Origin: Liolophura sinensis
Lineage: Eukaryota > Mollusca > Polyplacophora > Chitonida > Chitonidae
Direction: 5' to 3'
Assembly: GCF_032854445.1 (NCBI RefSeq)
Contig: NC_088304.1
Location: 21,961,704 to 22,025,703, forward strand
DNA: 64,000 nucleotides
The notes beneath the pieces were generated by a model. That model did not search any database. It had not been told where the DNA came from and saw nothing but the letters and a program-made list of their open reading frames with translations. Made by a program: the position numbers and the translations under genes. Positions within the stretch are counted from its first letter, which is position 1; every line of letters starts with the position of its first letter. Below are positions 44,135 through 55,184 of this stretch, one piece after another.

Positions 44135-44600
44135 TTACATAAAAAGGCAGGTGTTTATACTCCATGATCGTATCCCGCAGCCGAGTGGTACAAACCGTTC
44201 GGCTTTTACCAAGTAGTGTGTGGGTGAGTGGGTGACTTGCCTTTCCGTGCTCAACACATCGATGCACTCGCCAATCCCATAATCTTTAAAAGGTCTTGTC
44301 ACACCCGTCGCATGGGTACGTTTTTTCTTTTTCCCATGCACCTGCTGGTGCCGGACCAAATCGCCCCGGCGGGGAAACGTCCGCCCGCAGGCCGGACAAG
44401 TGAGCCTCGCTCCAACCTCCTCCGCGCGGTACGTCCGTTCATGCTGCGGGCACGCTTCCCGTCTGGAAAATGTCCTGTCGCACGTGGTGCACGTAAACCT
44501 CTCCCCTCGGCGTGCTGTGTCTGCTCATGCCGCAGGCGATCACTCCGCCTCGAAAAGCGTCTGGCACACGCCCGACAATTAAACCCCTTTCCCAAAGCCT
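44135..44600 (-). pseudogene. C2H2 zinc-finger reading frame, three fingers, one frameshift
   Basis: Finger 1 is CRACARRFSRRSDRLRHEQTQ then H in one frame. After a one-base shift comes finger 2, FTCTTCDRTFSRREACPQHE, whose second histidine position is not preserved, and finger 3, CPACGRTFPRRGDLVRHQQV then H, followed by GKKKKRTHATG. All have the C-x2-C-x12-H spacing, and the linkers are not the classical TGEKP. There are no introns and the region is GC-rich, unlike its surroundings. It lies near the Polinton-like element and may have been part of it, or be a retrocopy. The shift between fingers 1 and 2 makes a functional protein doubtful. Confidence 0.6.
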
Positions 44601-44974
44601 TCTCCTCGTCTTCTTCTTCCTGGGCAGCGTAGCGTATCTCTCTCTCTCCTTGGTCCCCAAGCGAATGCGCCTAGGGAAGCGCAGACTCAACGACACACCT
44701 GCGCCTCTGCAATCGCGCCATCGCAATGCGACACGTTTGCAATAATCTCTACTAGTACTACACACCACCGGAGAAGCTGATGTTTTAAAACCATTTTACT
44801 TTCTTTGAGAACTTCATAAGTCTATTTTCATAGATAGTAATGATCTTTCATCCAGTATATTTCACTTTTAGTAATTTCTCTGCCTTTCAGTTTGTTCCTT
44901 TCTGAGAGTCATTTGCTGTAAGGTGTACCAATTGGATAAGGCTGGCAGCGTTTCTTAAAAGAACTAATTTTCCC

Positions 44975-45075
44975 CGGCCCTTCCCTTTTCCCTCCCACCA
45001 TACTGCTGGCCGCCATCGTATAACTGTAATATTCTTGAGTGCCGCGTTAAACACCAATCAATCACCAATAAATAA
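44975..45075 (+). mobile_element. S1 SINE, 3' fragment
   Basis: It reads ttttccctcccaccatactg, ctggccgccatcgtataact, gtaatattcttgagtgccgc and gttaaacaccaatcaatcac followed by aataaataaataa. Confidence 0.8.
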
Positions 45076-45127
45076 ATAATAGAAATAATTGTCCTGGTGG
45101 AAATTTGCAAAGGTTAAAAGGCGAATA

Positions 45128-45225
45128 ACAATTTATTTTACTTATCTATTTGTTTAATTGAGTTTTAAAGTCGTACACACTAATATTTCACTCATAAAAC
45201 GGAACAGTAGAAAACCCGGCAATCG
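45128..45225 (-). mobile_element. S1 SINE fragment, reverse orientation
   Basis: On the minus strand it reads cgggttttctactgttccgt, tttatgagtgaaatattagt, gtgtacgactttaaaactca and an (aaat)n-like tail. It is diverged and faces the copy at 44975. Confidence 0.6.
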
Positions 45226-45389
45226 GGCTTATAAAGCTGACGAACATTAACACATTGTGATGCTTTTGTTTTCACCGATAGATTTGGTGGATGGTCAGAA
45301 CTTAATATAATACTACCTCAACGGCCTAACGGGGCGTTACCGCCACTGAAGAACCCGGGTCGGGTAGAACCAAAGACTTTAAAATTGAT

Positions 45390-45605
45390 ACTTGCTTGGC
45401 CCGGTGTCAGTATATAATGTGAAGAGATAGGGTGTCATGTCTGGTGTTTTCGGCATGATACTTCAGCGGCGGCAGCACTTTGACGGCAGGTCTCGCCCCG
45501 CCATAAGAATACGCAATACATGTACAAACACCAAATTATTCCTTGTCGTCATATGACTGAAAAATTATTAGGTACGACGTAAAACCCCAAGTATACACAT
45601 ACATA
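45390..45605 (+). mobile_element. S2 SINE-like copy
   Basis: It reads ggcccggtgtcagtatataa, gggtgtcatgtctggtgttt, tcggcatgatacttcagcgg, cgtcatatgactgaaaaatt and ggtacgacgtaaaaccccaa. This is the best-preserved S2 copy. Confidence 0.75.
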
Positions 45606-45879
45606 CCGCCACCTAGGCCACCAGAGAGACGAAATCCCGGGAATACAACCAATACCTTGTGGCTGTATTCTTAGAGCGCATTCGAATCTTTCCACGGGAG
45701 AACTAGGTTTCGAAAGCCAAAATGTAACACGAGTTCACTGTTCAGGTTTGGAAAGGTTGGAAGATCTGTTTTTCAGGGGTTGGAAAAGGGTGTACTCGTT
45801 TCAGCTAATGCGAATGTGTAAGTCTACAAAGAGCGCGGATGGTGCTTTAGTTCAGTATTGTTCTTGTTGCAACCCTGGT

Positions 45880-45965
45880 GAAATGGGGAGTGAAAATCTC
45901 GTACTACACTTTGGCAAACATTACGCTGCTCTAGCGCGCTAACCAACTGAGCCACGGAGTCCCCA
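45880..45965 (-). repeat. SINE tRNA-like head, reverse orientation
   Basis: On the minus strand it reads ggggactccgtggctcagtt, ggttagcgcgctagagcagc, gtaatg, which is the same A-box region as the full S1 copy at 2873. A clear B box and S1 body do not follow. Confidence 0.6.
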
Positions 45966-46009
45966 GTAATTAAATATTATTAACAAACAGTGCTAAAAAA
46001 AGATCTCAC

Positions 46010-46112
46010 CCATTGCAGTTTCCATGATTCCTCACTTCCAGCCTGCCCACGCCGTATTTTAACTGCGCACAGCGGTCCATCGAAGTCAAGGGATCTGTTC
46101 ACCTTGTCCACA
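46010..46112 (-). CDS. gene 2 exon 3: PLAT-like domain, second part
   Basis: The exon is 103 nt, one leading base plus 34 codons, with acceptor actctgggttttacAG and donor ATGG|GTGAGA, entered in phase 2 and left in phase 0. The translation is VDKVNRSLDFDGPLCAVKIR, then RGQAGSEESWKLQW. The G-x-L-x-x-V-x-I strand, the polar loop and the invariant tryptophan followed by a hydrophobic residue are the hallmarks of the second half of a PLAT/LH2 domain. It joins in frame to the PLAT amino-terminal exons at 57415, 60635 or 63793 upstream and to exon 4 at 36228 downstream. Flanking introns are 11.3 kb and 9.7 kb and full of mobile elements. Confidence 0.82.
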
Positions 46113-46234
46113 CTGTAAAACCCAGAGTAAAGTATGTTCAATACTCGAACATTACATTGACACCGGCTTCGCCATGATACCGCGAAATAGGGTGATGTCC
46201 CTTTTATTTGTAACGTGACATCACCAGGTCACGA

Positions 46235-47870
46235 GGATGTTTGTGGTACATTTGTGGAAATTAACCCAGGATACTTGGAATAAAAAACCCAGGATGTTTG
46301 TGGTACATTTGTGGTAATAAACCCAGGGGATGTTTGCAGTAATAAACCCTACCGTGTTTGTGGTATAATTGTGGTAATAAACCCAGGATGTTTGTGGTAT
46401 ATTAATAGTAATAAACCCAGGATGTTTGTGGTATATTTACAGTAATAAACCCAGGACGTTTCTGGTATATTTGTGGTGATAAACCCAGGATGTTTGTGGT
46501 ATATTTATAGTTATAAGCCCAGAATGTTTGTGGTATATTTATAGTAATAAACCCAGGATGTTTCTGGTATATTTGTGGTGATAAACCCAGGATGTTTGTG
46601 GTATATTTATGGTAATATACGCAGGATGTTTCTGGTATATTTATGGTAATATACCCAGGATGTTTGTGATACATTTGTGATAATAAACCCAGTATGTTTG
46701 TGTTATATTTATAGTTATAAGCCCAAGATGTTTCTGGTATGTTTGTGATGATAAACCCAGGATGTTTGTGGTATATTTATGGTAATATACCCAGGATGTT
46801 TGTGGTATATTTGTGGTAATAAACCCCACTATGTTTGTGATATATTTGTGATAATAAACCCAGGATGTAGTATATTTATGGTAAAAAACCCAGGATGTTT
46901 TTATTGTATACTCATAGTAAAATATCCAGGAAGTTTGTGATATATTTGTGGTAATAAACCATACTATGGTTGTGGTATATTTGTGGTAATAAACGGTACT
47001 ATCTTTGTGGTATATTTATGCTAATAACCGCAGGATGTTTGTGGTATGTTTATAGTAATAATTCCAAGATGTTTGTTGTATATTTGTGGTAATAAACTCA
47101 GGGTGTTTGCAGAAATAAACCCAGGATGTTAGTGGTATATTTGTGGTAATATACTCTACTATGTTTGTGGTATATTTGTGGTAATAAACCCAGGATGTTT
47201 GCAGTAATAAACTCTACAATGTTTGTAATATATTTGCAAAAATATTTATGGGAATAAACTCTGGGTGTTTGGAATAATAAACCCTACTATATTTGCAAAA
47301 ATAAACCCAGGATGTTTGTGGTATATTGGTGGTAATAAACCCAGGATGTTTGTGGTATATTTATAGTAATAAACCCAGGGTGTTTGTGGTATATTGGTGG
47401 TAATAAACCCAGGATGTTTGTGGTATATTGGTAGTAATAAACCCAGGATGTTTGTGGTATATTGGTGGTAATAAACCCAGGATGTTTGTGGTATATTTAT
47501 AGTAATAAACCCAGGATGTTTGTGGTATATTGGTGGTAATAAACCCGGGATGTTTGTGGTATATTGGTGGTAATAAACCCAGGATGTTTGTGGTATATTT
47601 ATAGTAATAAACCCAGGATGTTTGTGGTATATTGGTGGTAATAAACCCAGGATGTTTGTGGTATATTGGTAGTAATAAACCCAGGATGTTTGTGGTATAT
47701 AGGTGGTAATAAACCCAGGATGTTTGTGGTATATTGGTGGTAATAAACCCAGGATGTTTGTGGTATATTGGTGGTAATAAACCCAGGATGTTTGTGGTAT
47801 ATTGGTGGAAATAAACCCAGGATGTTTGTGGTATATTTATAGTAATAAACCCAGGATGTTTGTAGTACAT
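46235..47870. repeat. 34-bp tandem repeat, about 45 copies
   Basis: The monomer is aaacccaggatgtttgtggt then atattggtggtaat. Copies are well ordered from 47300 on and more degenerate before. The reverse strand has no stop in any frame, so the array produces long periodic minus-strand frames (for example 170 codons at 47361-47873); since 34 is not a multiple of three, each frame cycles through all three readings. These are not genes. It lies in gene 2 intron 2. Confidence 0.95.
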
Positions 47871-48639
47871 CATGTGGCACCTATCGCATTTGTCGTCGCT
47901 GCTCTGGATTTAGTGTCTATGCTCTACGTGTTTAAATATTATAACACATTTCAGAACTTTTGCACTACATCTAGATTCGCTATATTATTGTCAAAATGAA
48001 TTTACAGTGTTTTCTAAGAAATCAGTTAAAACGCTTGTTTGCTGAAAGGCAAAGATTGCAACTACATAGTTCAGAAAACGTATTCGTTTTCGTATAACCT
48101 TCGCCTATTAGTGTCAAACTGCATGATCTCATCATGGGATTTAATGAGACAACGGGATTTAATGAGACTTCATTAGGGTACCCAGGCTTTAAGAGACACA
48201 TGTAACCAACCCCAGTGTCTTTTCTCATCCCGCGGGAGCGTGTTAGGGTACAGTATGTTGAAGAAATTTATCGGTTCATATTAAAACAGGTCCTCAAGTA
48301 GGTCCTCAGGAGCGTCAACCTAGCACGAGTATAGCCGAGTCAACGACCGGTTACAGTGTCACAGTGAATGTCCCTGCTTTAGACTCGGACGAAGGATATA
48401 ACTCCAGTGGCATACCCATGAAGTCTCTCCCAGAGACTAGTAATAAAACTGGCCTTGCCACCGGCATTTCGGATGTCTTCACAGCAGGAAAAGGGATAAT
48501 AAAGGAAAAAGAAAACCAGGATGACATCCAGGACCTCTGAGGCACTGTCTTTAATTTGTAATACCGTCAGTCTCATGATCTGTATACATCTAGCCTAATA
48601 GCGGTTAGATTTGGTTCACTTCAGTACAGAGCTTTTGGG

Positions 48640-49360
48640 TTCTGCAGATTCATGGCTCTCAGAGAGTTGGCTGATTATGATACTTACATGAGACTATCTA
48701 AGGCTGCGGTAGAGGATATTTTGTGGTGGATCAATCATGTGTTTTGTAAAAAAGCAATGAATAAAGCATAAATTAGACCTCCAAAAGTCGATGTAGTCAT
48801 ATGTAAGATGCTTCATTACCTTGGTGGGGAGCTATAAATGATAATACTGGTTTAACTGATGAAGGTCAGTGGTCACTTATCCAATCGAAACGTCACATTA
48901 ATAAAACTGATATTTAACGATAATACTGGTTTGACTGCTAAAGAGCATTAATCAGTTATCCAATCGAAACGTCACATTGATGAACTTGAGATGTTGACGG
49001 TATTGTTTAGCTTACATGCAGGCTCTAAATCAACCTCATTATTTTGGCAAACACATTCAGACTCGATCTGATGACATGACCACGGTCAACTATATAAACA
49101 ACATTGGGGAGAAGAAGCCAGTCTTATATGACATTTGTTTGAAAATATTTGCCCAGAGGACAAATTTTTGGTTGATAACCCGGTTTATACAAAGGAGATA
49201 TATAATGTTCAGGATGATTTTATATCTAGGAATTTTAATGATTCTCTAGACTGGACTCTCATGGATGAAATATTTGATCGGCTCTATTTAACTTTTTCAG
49301 ATCCAACATAGATCTGTTTGCTTCTAGATTTAACCAAAAACTTCTTGAGGTTTGGTCGTG
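48640..49360 (+). pseudogene. DIRS-like reverse transcriptase/RNase H remnant
   Basis: In pieces across frames it reads MALRELADYDTYMRLSKAAV, then EDILWWINHVF, DASLPWWGAINDNTGLTDEG followed by QWSLIQSKRHIN, TRSDDMTTVNYINNIGEKK, and SLDWTLMDEIFDRLYLTF with a DLFASR-like segment. These correspond to the end of the reverse transcriptase and the RNase H of DIRS-like elements (WW, SDAS, GxWS, HIN, TTVxYIN). A 75-bp part of RNase H, gataatactggtttaactga onward, is directly duplicated at 48840 and 48918. Stops are frequent. Confidence 0.65.
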
Positions 49361-49774
49361 ATCCCATTTTGGTCCACACAGCAGTAATATCTCCAGATCC
49401 TAGGAATGCCCGTAGAAGAATCAATTTATGCGTTTACCTCATTGTCGAGATCTGCTGACTCTACTGGGTTCAGACATGAAACATTCCATGGGGCAGAGAC
49501 TCACAATAGTCGGTTGGGTAGTATCTGACGACATCTTTGCCAGCTTGGAGTTTCGGCCAATGCTACGCCTTCCACCAGTAGGTAGTATAGGTCTCCCACG
49601 TGTCGGCAATAAGAGTTCATATTATAAGGCAAATGGTTCATCGACCTCTGCAGCTAAAGGAGTGGTTTACCATTGGATAACATTTTATTGGGTGCAAGCT
49701 GGTCATCAGTCAGAACATTTTCAGAATTTTATAAAAGCCATTGACTGCTACATGTTTTCATTAGCACATTAACA

Positions 49775-49900
49775 TTCTACGGATGGTCGTGGGTTTCCCC
49801 CGGGCTCTGCCCGGTTTCCTCCCACCATAATGCTGGCCGACGTCGTATAAGTGAAATATTCTTGAGTACGGCGTAAAACACCAATCAAATAAATAAATCA
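49775..49900 (+). mobile_element. S1 SINE, headless, nested in the DIRS remnant
   Basis: It reads gatggtcgtgggtttccccc, ggtttcctcccaccataatg, ctggccgacgtcgtataagt, gaaatattcttgagtacggc and gtaaaacaccaatcaaataa. Very well conserved, therefore among the younger copies. Confidence 0.9.
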
Positions 49901-50350
49901 TTACCACATTCTGTTTCACAGGGAGTCAGAGGTCTTGATATTCCAATTTATGCTGTGGTTTTGTTTGATTCATTGTTCAATGCAGTGAATTATGGCGCTA
50001 TTTTTATCTGTTGTCAGTTCTTTGAATATGCAGTTTGACCCTAAAAAGCGGAAGCTAAAAGGAAAAAAGAATACTCCTTCTCATGCCATCATCTCTGATG
50101 TGCAGGATGAGAGTCATTCTTTGAGTATAATGGCTGAAGTCTGATGGGACAAACCCGCCAATTATGGGTGTCGTTTTTGATGAGTTCATATTATAAGGCA
50201 AATGTCCAGCCCCTGCGGTAACTGACAAAAGACTGCCAGATTGACCGTTCTTTAAATTGACACCGGGGTTGGTTACATGTGGCTTTTATAGCCTGGGTAC
50301 CGAAACGAAGTCTCGTTAAATGACGTGAGCTGTCCACATGAGACCATGCA

Positions 50351-51164
50351 GACTGACCGCTCAGACTTTAGCCTATTAAACTCGAAGAATCCCTTTTATC
50401 CTGCACATCAGAGATACTGGAATGTGAGGAAGGATTTCATTGGTCATTTTCAGGGACAGACAACTCCTGGGTGCATTTGCCCCCTGTTGATTTAAGTGCA
50501 TTGTGAGATCGTGGTATACACGTCTATGGTATGCGTCAGCAGGCCGGTATTTCCTGTTTCCGCCTACATTATACACAGCGTAGTTCAGTCTTTCAGTCTA
50601 CCTGCTGTTATATGGAGTGTTACGTGGAGACATCCACTCGGTTAGATAGGCCGGCTAACCTAGTTATGACCATATAAACCATATGTCACTGAATTTATGC
50701 AACGCACAATGTTTGAAGAGGATATCTATCTAGGTCATCTCCAAGAACACACATTTACGCGAAATAGGTTGTTCAGTGTAATACATATCAGCAGAGGCAC
50801 TGAGCAGGAGCATTCTTTCAGTGGCTCTGCTGCTGTTGGCAGACATCTTACATCTGTGGTGACGGTATAGCAGGTGATACAGAAATACGCCTTTAAGTTA
50901 AATGAAAATGGAGGTGAATGTGACCAGAGTCTGTTGTCACGCAAGCTATACGGAAACGAAACTAGTGAATACAGCCTGTTTCGGGGAATTATTGATTTGC
51001 TGTTCTAGAAATAGGTTGCTGCGATCGTTTCCTAGTATAATAACAATTGCAGTCTGGAATACATTTATTATTAAAAGGAAGGAGTTGTATTCCTGTATAA
51101 ACCAGGATTCTGCTGCTGGACTAAGCATCCTCGAGGCCTGGTCCCTTTGCATTGTTTTAGTGTT
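50351..51164. other. intronic sequence of gene 2, no supported feature
   Basis: Short frames only, without splice-site support or repeat relationship that I can see. Confidence 0.35.
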
Positions 51165-51440
51165 GTTTTATGTTAAATGTGATGACAGCACAGAATTTTG
51201 AATGATTCTAGACCAGTGACTTTTGCAACAAATTGCAATTAACATCACTGCATTTTTTTTACATGCTAGGGGGCATGTGATTTGCTGTTATTTATACATT
51301 TACGTGAACAGTAGAATAAAACCTTAACTAAGGCAAATTGATATGGTACCGTATTTCACGGGTTACGCGTGACAGCTATCACACTGTCATCGTCACACTG
51401 TCTGCTTTTTCTCTCTGTGCTGTATGTCATTTATATTAGA
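51165..51440 (-). repeat. old partial copy of the cassette-unit interior, including repeat D
   Basis: It shares with 58040-58635 the run tatgttaaatgtgat, attctagaccagtgac, aattaacatcactgcatttt, then tacatttacgtgaacagtag, tttcacggg and gacagctatcacactgtcat. The part from 51260 on is repeat D in the minus orientation. It lies in gene 2 intron 2, outside the tandem array, and is much more diverged than units A to C are from each other. Confidence 0.6.
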
Positions 51441-52069
51441 ATGGAAACTCGGGGGATCTCTTCCCGCCTCTTCTAAAGTGACCTCGAGCTATTTTACCTT
51501 GCTCCTTTGTTAGCATGGGTATGTCCCGGCTATAAATAGGCGTAAGGTCTTCACAAACATTTCGACCCTTAGCTAAATATTCCCAGATTCTATTACGGTT
51601 TATAGGGTACATATGCAAAGAGGCACAACGAGAGAGCGACTAGATACGTGCAACTGCGCATGCTTCTGTCTTATGAATAAAAGACCATGGTGTTAAGAAC
51701 AACGACACTTCGACATGAGCAATATTAAGACTACAGATTCTGTTTATAACTTGCTTTAAAAAATAACAGCAAACACAACTAATAAAAGTGATAAGAATAG
51801 ATCGGTATTAGTGGTTGTATCAAGTTGCATTAATCTCAGCATCACCATCCCCAGCCCCGTCCTTCCGCGGAGCGATATAAGCTGGTTAAGTCTTCTTAAC
51901 CACAATCTTCGTTGTGGTTAAAGACGGGTCCAATGGGAAGGTTGTCTGCTTAGTTCCAAGAAAATAAGACGGTATGTTTCCGATATGGCGGAAATTGTCC
52001 CCTTTAGTTCAATTCAGATCTAGATCAAGTTTAGCATTTTTGTACTTGATCTTTGTACTTGATCGTTTT

Positions 52070-52170
52070 GTGTTAAGAGCAATCTGGTGTCAATGTACCG
52101 TGACTGGACTGGGTGTCATGTCTGGTGTCTTCACCATGATGTCCCAGTGGGCAGCATTGTAAATATGACA
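52070..52170 (+). mobile_element. S2 SINE-like fragment
   Basis: It reads gactggactgggtgtcatgt, ctggtgtcttcaccatgatg and tcccagtgggcagcattgta, matching the middle of the S2 copies at 19440 and 45390. Confidence 0.6.
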
Positions 52171-52469
52171 GTGTAGTGCAATGGGCCATGGTTGTCGGAC
52201 GACTGTTACATTATTGAGAGTAGTTAAATGTGTGGAAGAGTTGAAAAGGGGTACTAGTGGGTATTGACGGGAGAGACAACGGATTCCACTTGTACCAGAC
52301 GCTTTGTGAATTCCCCTTACAATGTCATACCGTCGCTTCAATGGGGGTATTACACAAGACAGGGATATACGCATTGTTAAATGCATGTTCAGCAAAGTAC
52401 TAAAGCAGAGAACATTCTTGTTCATGTCTGAACTTGTCTACACATACCACAGAGGCTTACCTGCCTCTG

Positions 52470-52492
52470 TATATATATATATATATATATAT
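52470..52492. repeat. (AT)n microsatellite
   Basis: About eleven AT units, shortly before the possible exon at 52532. Confidence 0.9.
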
Positions 52493-52531
52493 GTATCCCT
52501 GAGCACTCCACTTACATGTACAGCTAGGTAT

Positions 52532-52798
52532 AGGAAAACTTTTACATGGGCATGCAGAAATAGAACTATTTCTCTCCATGGTTGTTTCCCGATTTTACCT
52601 TCTGGGTTCATGGCTGTGGAGCACAGAAGAGGGTCTTACCACATGGGTAATTATGAAGACAAAGACGGCGTATTTCTCTCCGTGACAGTTTTGAGAGACA
52701 GTTTCGTGATTTTCGATTTTAGTGTTTGCCAATACAGAGTGCAGAAGATAAATTGTTCCGGATCAAAATGCCAGCCAGAAAAGACTGAGAACTGCTGA
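52532..52798 (+). CDS. possible plus-strand coding exon, cysteine-containing
   Basis: After a possible acceptor (ctccacttacatgtacAG) an open frame of about 88 codons reads RYRKTFTWACRNRTISLHGC, FPILPSGFMAVEHRRG, VFLSVTVLRDSFVIFDFSVC, and ends NCSGSKCQPEKTENC before a TGA at 52796-52798. Spaced cysteines and two N-glycosylation sequons would suit a secreted protein. I do not recognise the family, see no upstream exon and cannot exclude a chance frame. Confidence 0.25.
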   Translation, partial: RKTFTWACRNRTISLHGCFPILPSGFMAVEHRRGSYHMGNYEDKDGVFLSVTVLRDSFVIFDFSVCQYRVQKINCSGSKCQPEKTENC

Positions 52799-53484
52799 AA
52801 TGATGACAAAAAACCCTGCAAAACAAAACAATACACCAACAACAAAAGGTTGGTGTTAAGAAAGGTATGTATAACGTGAAATGCAAATGCTACCATGGTA
52901 ACCAGTGTTGTAGACCAGGTGTTTTCTTAGAACGCTGGTAGAAAAAAAAGTATAGAAATTTATACTTGTAGAGGAAATTGTAATATAATTTGGGAGATTC
53001 TGACACCTTTCAAGACATCGTCGATCAAAAATGCCATTGTTTGGATGTTGACATCATAGTACAAACTGTACGTGTAAATGTATGTCGTGATGTAAGTTGT
53101 GGTAGCTCTAGGTACAAATGTGACGGGTTAATGAACGGATGTCTAAGCGTCATTTTACGCTTTTGTGTGATATATGTCGTATAAATAATGCCAGTTGTGG
53201 TACTGAAATCGACTACATTGAGTGATTAGGAACTAGTTACTCGACAGAGGTCCATCAGTAAGGGACATACAGTTATGGGTCGCATCACAGTCAGCTAACG
53301 CACAGTTTTACTGGGTACATGAGTAGCCTCCCTTTAATTTACCCTTGCGGACAAACATATAAAAATTAAGTATATAAGTTTCGAACTAGGGGACATAACT
53401 CTTAGAGGGTATGTAGGAGAGGGGTCCACAACATGTGCTTAGAGCCATGAATGTAACGATTGTTCTGATTGGTTGATTTGGATG

Positions 53485-54150
53485 GTAAGGCTGGTTGTTC
53501 GCCATCTTTCATTAAAACAAGTGATGCAGCTAAACTAATTTCGTTCCGTCTATCAGTCTTTTAGGTAAGATTTAGAGGCGATCTGGCCCTCGGTTGTATG
53601 CCATTCACTTCTTGTGGTATTACAGTTTTCATTCCATGTACAAATTGCTATAAAATGCTGTTAACTTTGTTTATATTTTCAACGGAATAAGTCATTATCG
53701 TTGGTTGCATGTTCGCCTACTGTTCTGCAAGATGATTGCTTACTAGCCTATGTATGTCACATCCATGTCACATGTATAAACGGTCTATGACTTATACCAT
53801 AATATACACGGTGCGAGTAATTTTGATTCCTGACTGTAAAAATCATTATGTCAGTTAGTAGTGATAAGTGATTACTTAATCCAATTAGTGTTAGAACGGG
53901 TGTACATAAACCCGATAGTAATGGTTCAGGGGAGACAACTCTAATTACTACCTTAGTTCAAGGAGGAATACTCTGTCCTTGGAATGATACATTTTAGAGA
54001 TGAAATTCCGTCTGGAATAAAGATCATTTGATTGCCTTACAATGAGAACAGAAATAAGTGAGATTGAAAGATCAAGGTTGTCCGCCATTTTCCATTAAAA
54101 CAAGTGATGCAGCTCCTCTAATTTCTTTCAATTCATCTCTCAGCATAACA
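53485..54150 (+). repeat. pair of direct repeats
   Basis: The segment ccattaaaacaagtgatgca gct and its flanks occur at 53490-53560 (cgccatctttcattaaaaca) and at 54070-54150 (ccgccattttccattaaaac). They lie upstream of the gypsy remnant and could be remains of an LTR or leader, but the match is too short to prove it. Confidence 0.4.
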
Positions 54151-54584
54151 TTGCGCCGACCACAGAAGATGACATGTGCATGACATACTCCTTGGTTAGG
54201 CCTATTCTTTAACATTCAAGCTATATCTCATTCACAGACAAGAACTCGAAACAATTATCATCACAAGCGCTCTTCTTTGTCATCAAATTTGGATGGAGGG
54301 CTCCCTTCCGTACTGACCACACTAAGTCTCGTCGAAACAGCCCTGATCTTGATTGCTGTCATAGAGTTTCGTGTTCAGGGGGAGATAACCAAGTCGAATT
54401 GTAAAATGTCCGACAAAAGTTGTTCCCCTTAGATCTATCTATACCTGATAACGAAACATGATGTCAGAACTCGAACTCTCTTTGTATTCGTGTCAGCGTA
54501 CTTTGAATGTTTTACAGGCAATTTAAATACAAAACTTGCTTCTTGTAGTATTCGCGGTCGACGCATCGTGATGTACACAAACTC

Positions 54585-54983
54585 TTGGCAGTCGTCCTTC
54601 TGATTCTATATGTACAAATCTACCAGAGCGTACTACTACAGTTGTACAGTCTTTATGGACTTTCTCTGAGACAGTGTGAGTTATGCTGTTTGCTTAGCTT
54701 GTTTACCATGTTAAAGACATTAAAACGCCAAAGAAAGCCCATAAACCCATCTAAAGGTAATCCTGCTGACTGTTTGCTCAAGTTATCGCAACTGTTTAAA
54801 AGTTCTACTCAATACTTGTCAGAAAAGTTTTACTGTTGGTACCCTGGCGATCCCAAACAATGCTCACACACTATAACCCACCAATCAAATTTTCAAACCA
54901 TGGATGCCCAGAAGGATCTCCGATTGTGGGATTTTCGAAAAGTACTGACACTTCTCGTCAATACTTATGCTAGAATTTTGTGA
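54585..54983 (+). other. unassigned open frame
   Basis: A 132-codon frame whose second half is lysine-rich then polar (TLKRQRKPINPSKGNPADCL, LFKSSTQYLSEKFYCW). It lies just upstream of the gypsy gag remnant and may belong to that element or to nothing. No motif identified. Confidence 0.2.
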
Positions 54984-55184
54984 CTGATCTACGTGTGTTT
55001 GATTCATAAAGTATCCATACTACAGGCGTTGAATGAAATTCTACGGAAGCCAGGATTGACCACATTGAAACACTCCAAAAAAAAAAACTCAGTTAAATAC
55101 ACCGTGAGTGAAGAGGAACCAGACCAGCTACTCAGTGGGGTCTCTCCACGACTGGGATAAGGAGCAGCGTTCCTCTCCTGCCAA

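Larger units (their letters stand above)
48119..50350 (+). mobile_element. DIRS-like retrotransposon remnant with inverted ends
   Basis: The block at 48119-48222 (ctgcatgatctcatcatggg, gagacttcattagggtaccc, aggctttaagagacacatgt, aaccaaccccagtgtc) reappears inverted at 50256-50350 (gacaccggggttggttacat, gtggcttttatagcctgggt, accgaaacgaagtctcgtt). DIRS-type elements have inverted termini and a reverse transcriptase-RNase H of the kind found between them. The interior is eroded, with a nested S1 SINE. No tyrosine recombinase was recognised. About 2.2 kb, so internally deleted. Confidence 0.65.

Noticed and set aside
47361-47880. Long minus-strand frames with a periodic TSWVYYHQYTTNILG peptide
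   Set aside because: They arise because the 34-bp repeat has no stop in any reverse frame; no start context, splice site or flanking coding sequence supports a protein.
53485-54150. LTR pair of the gypsy remnant
   Set aside because: The two similar segments are short, in the same upstream flank, and no copy follows the RNase H end.
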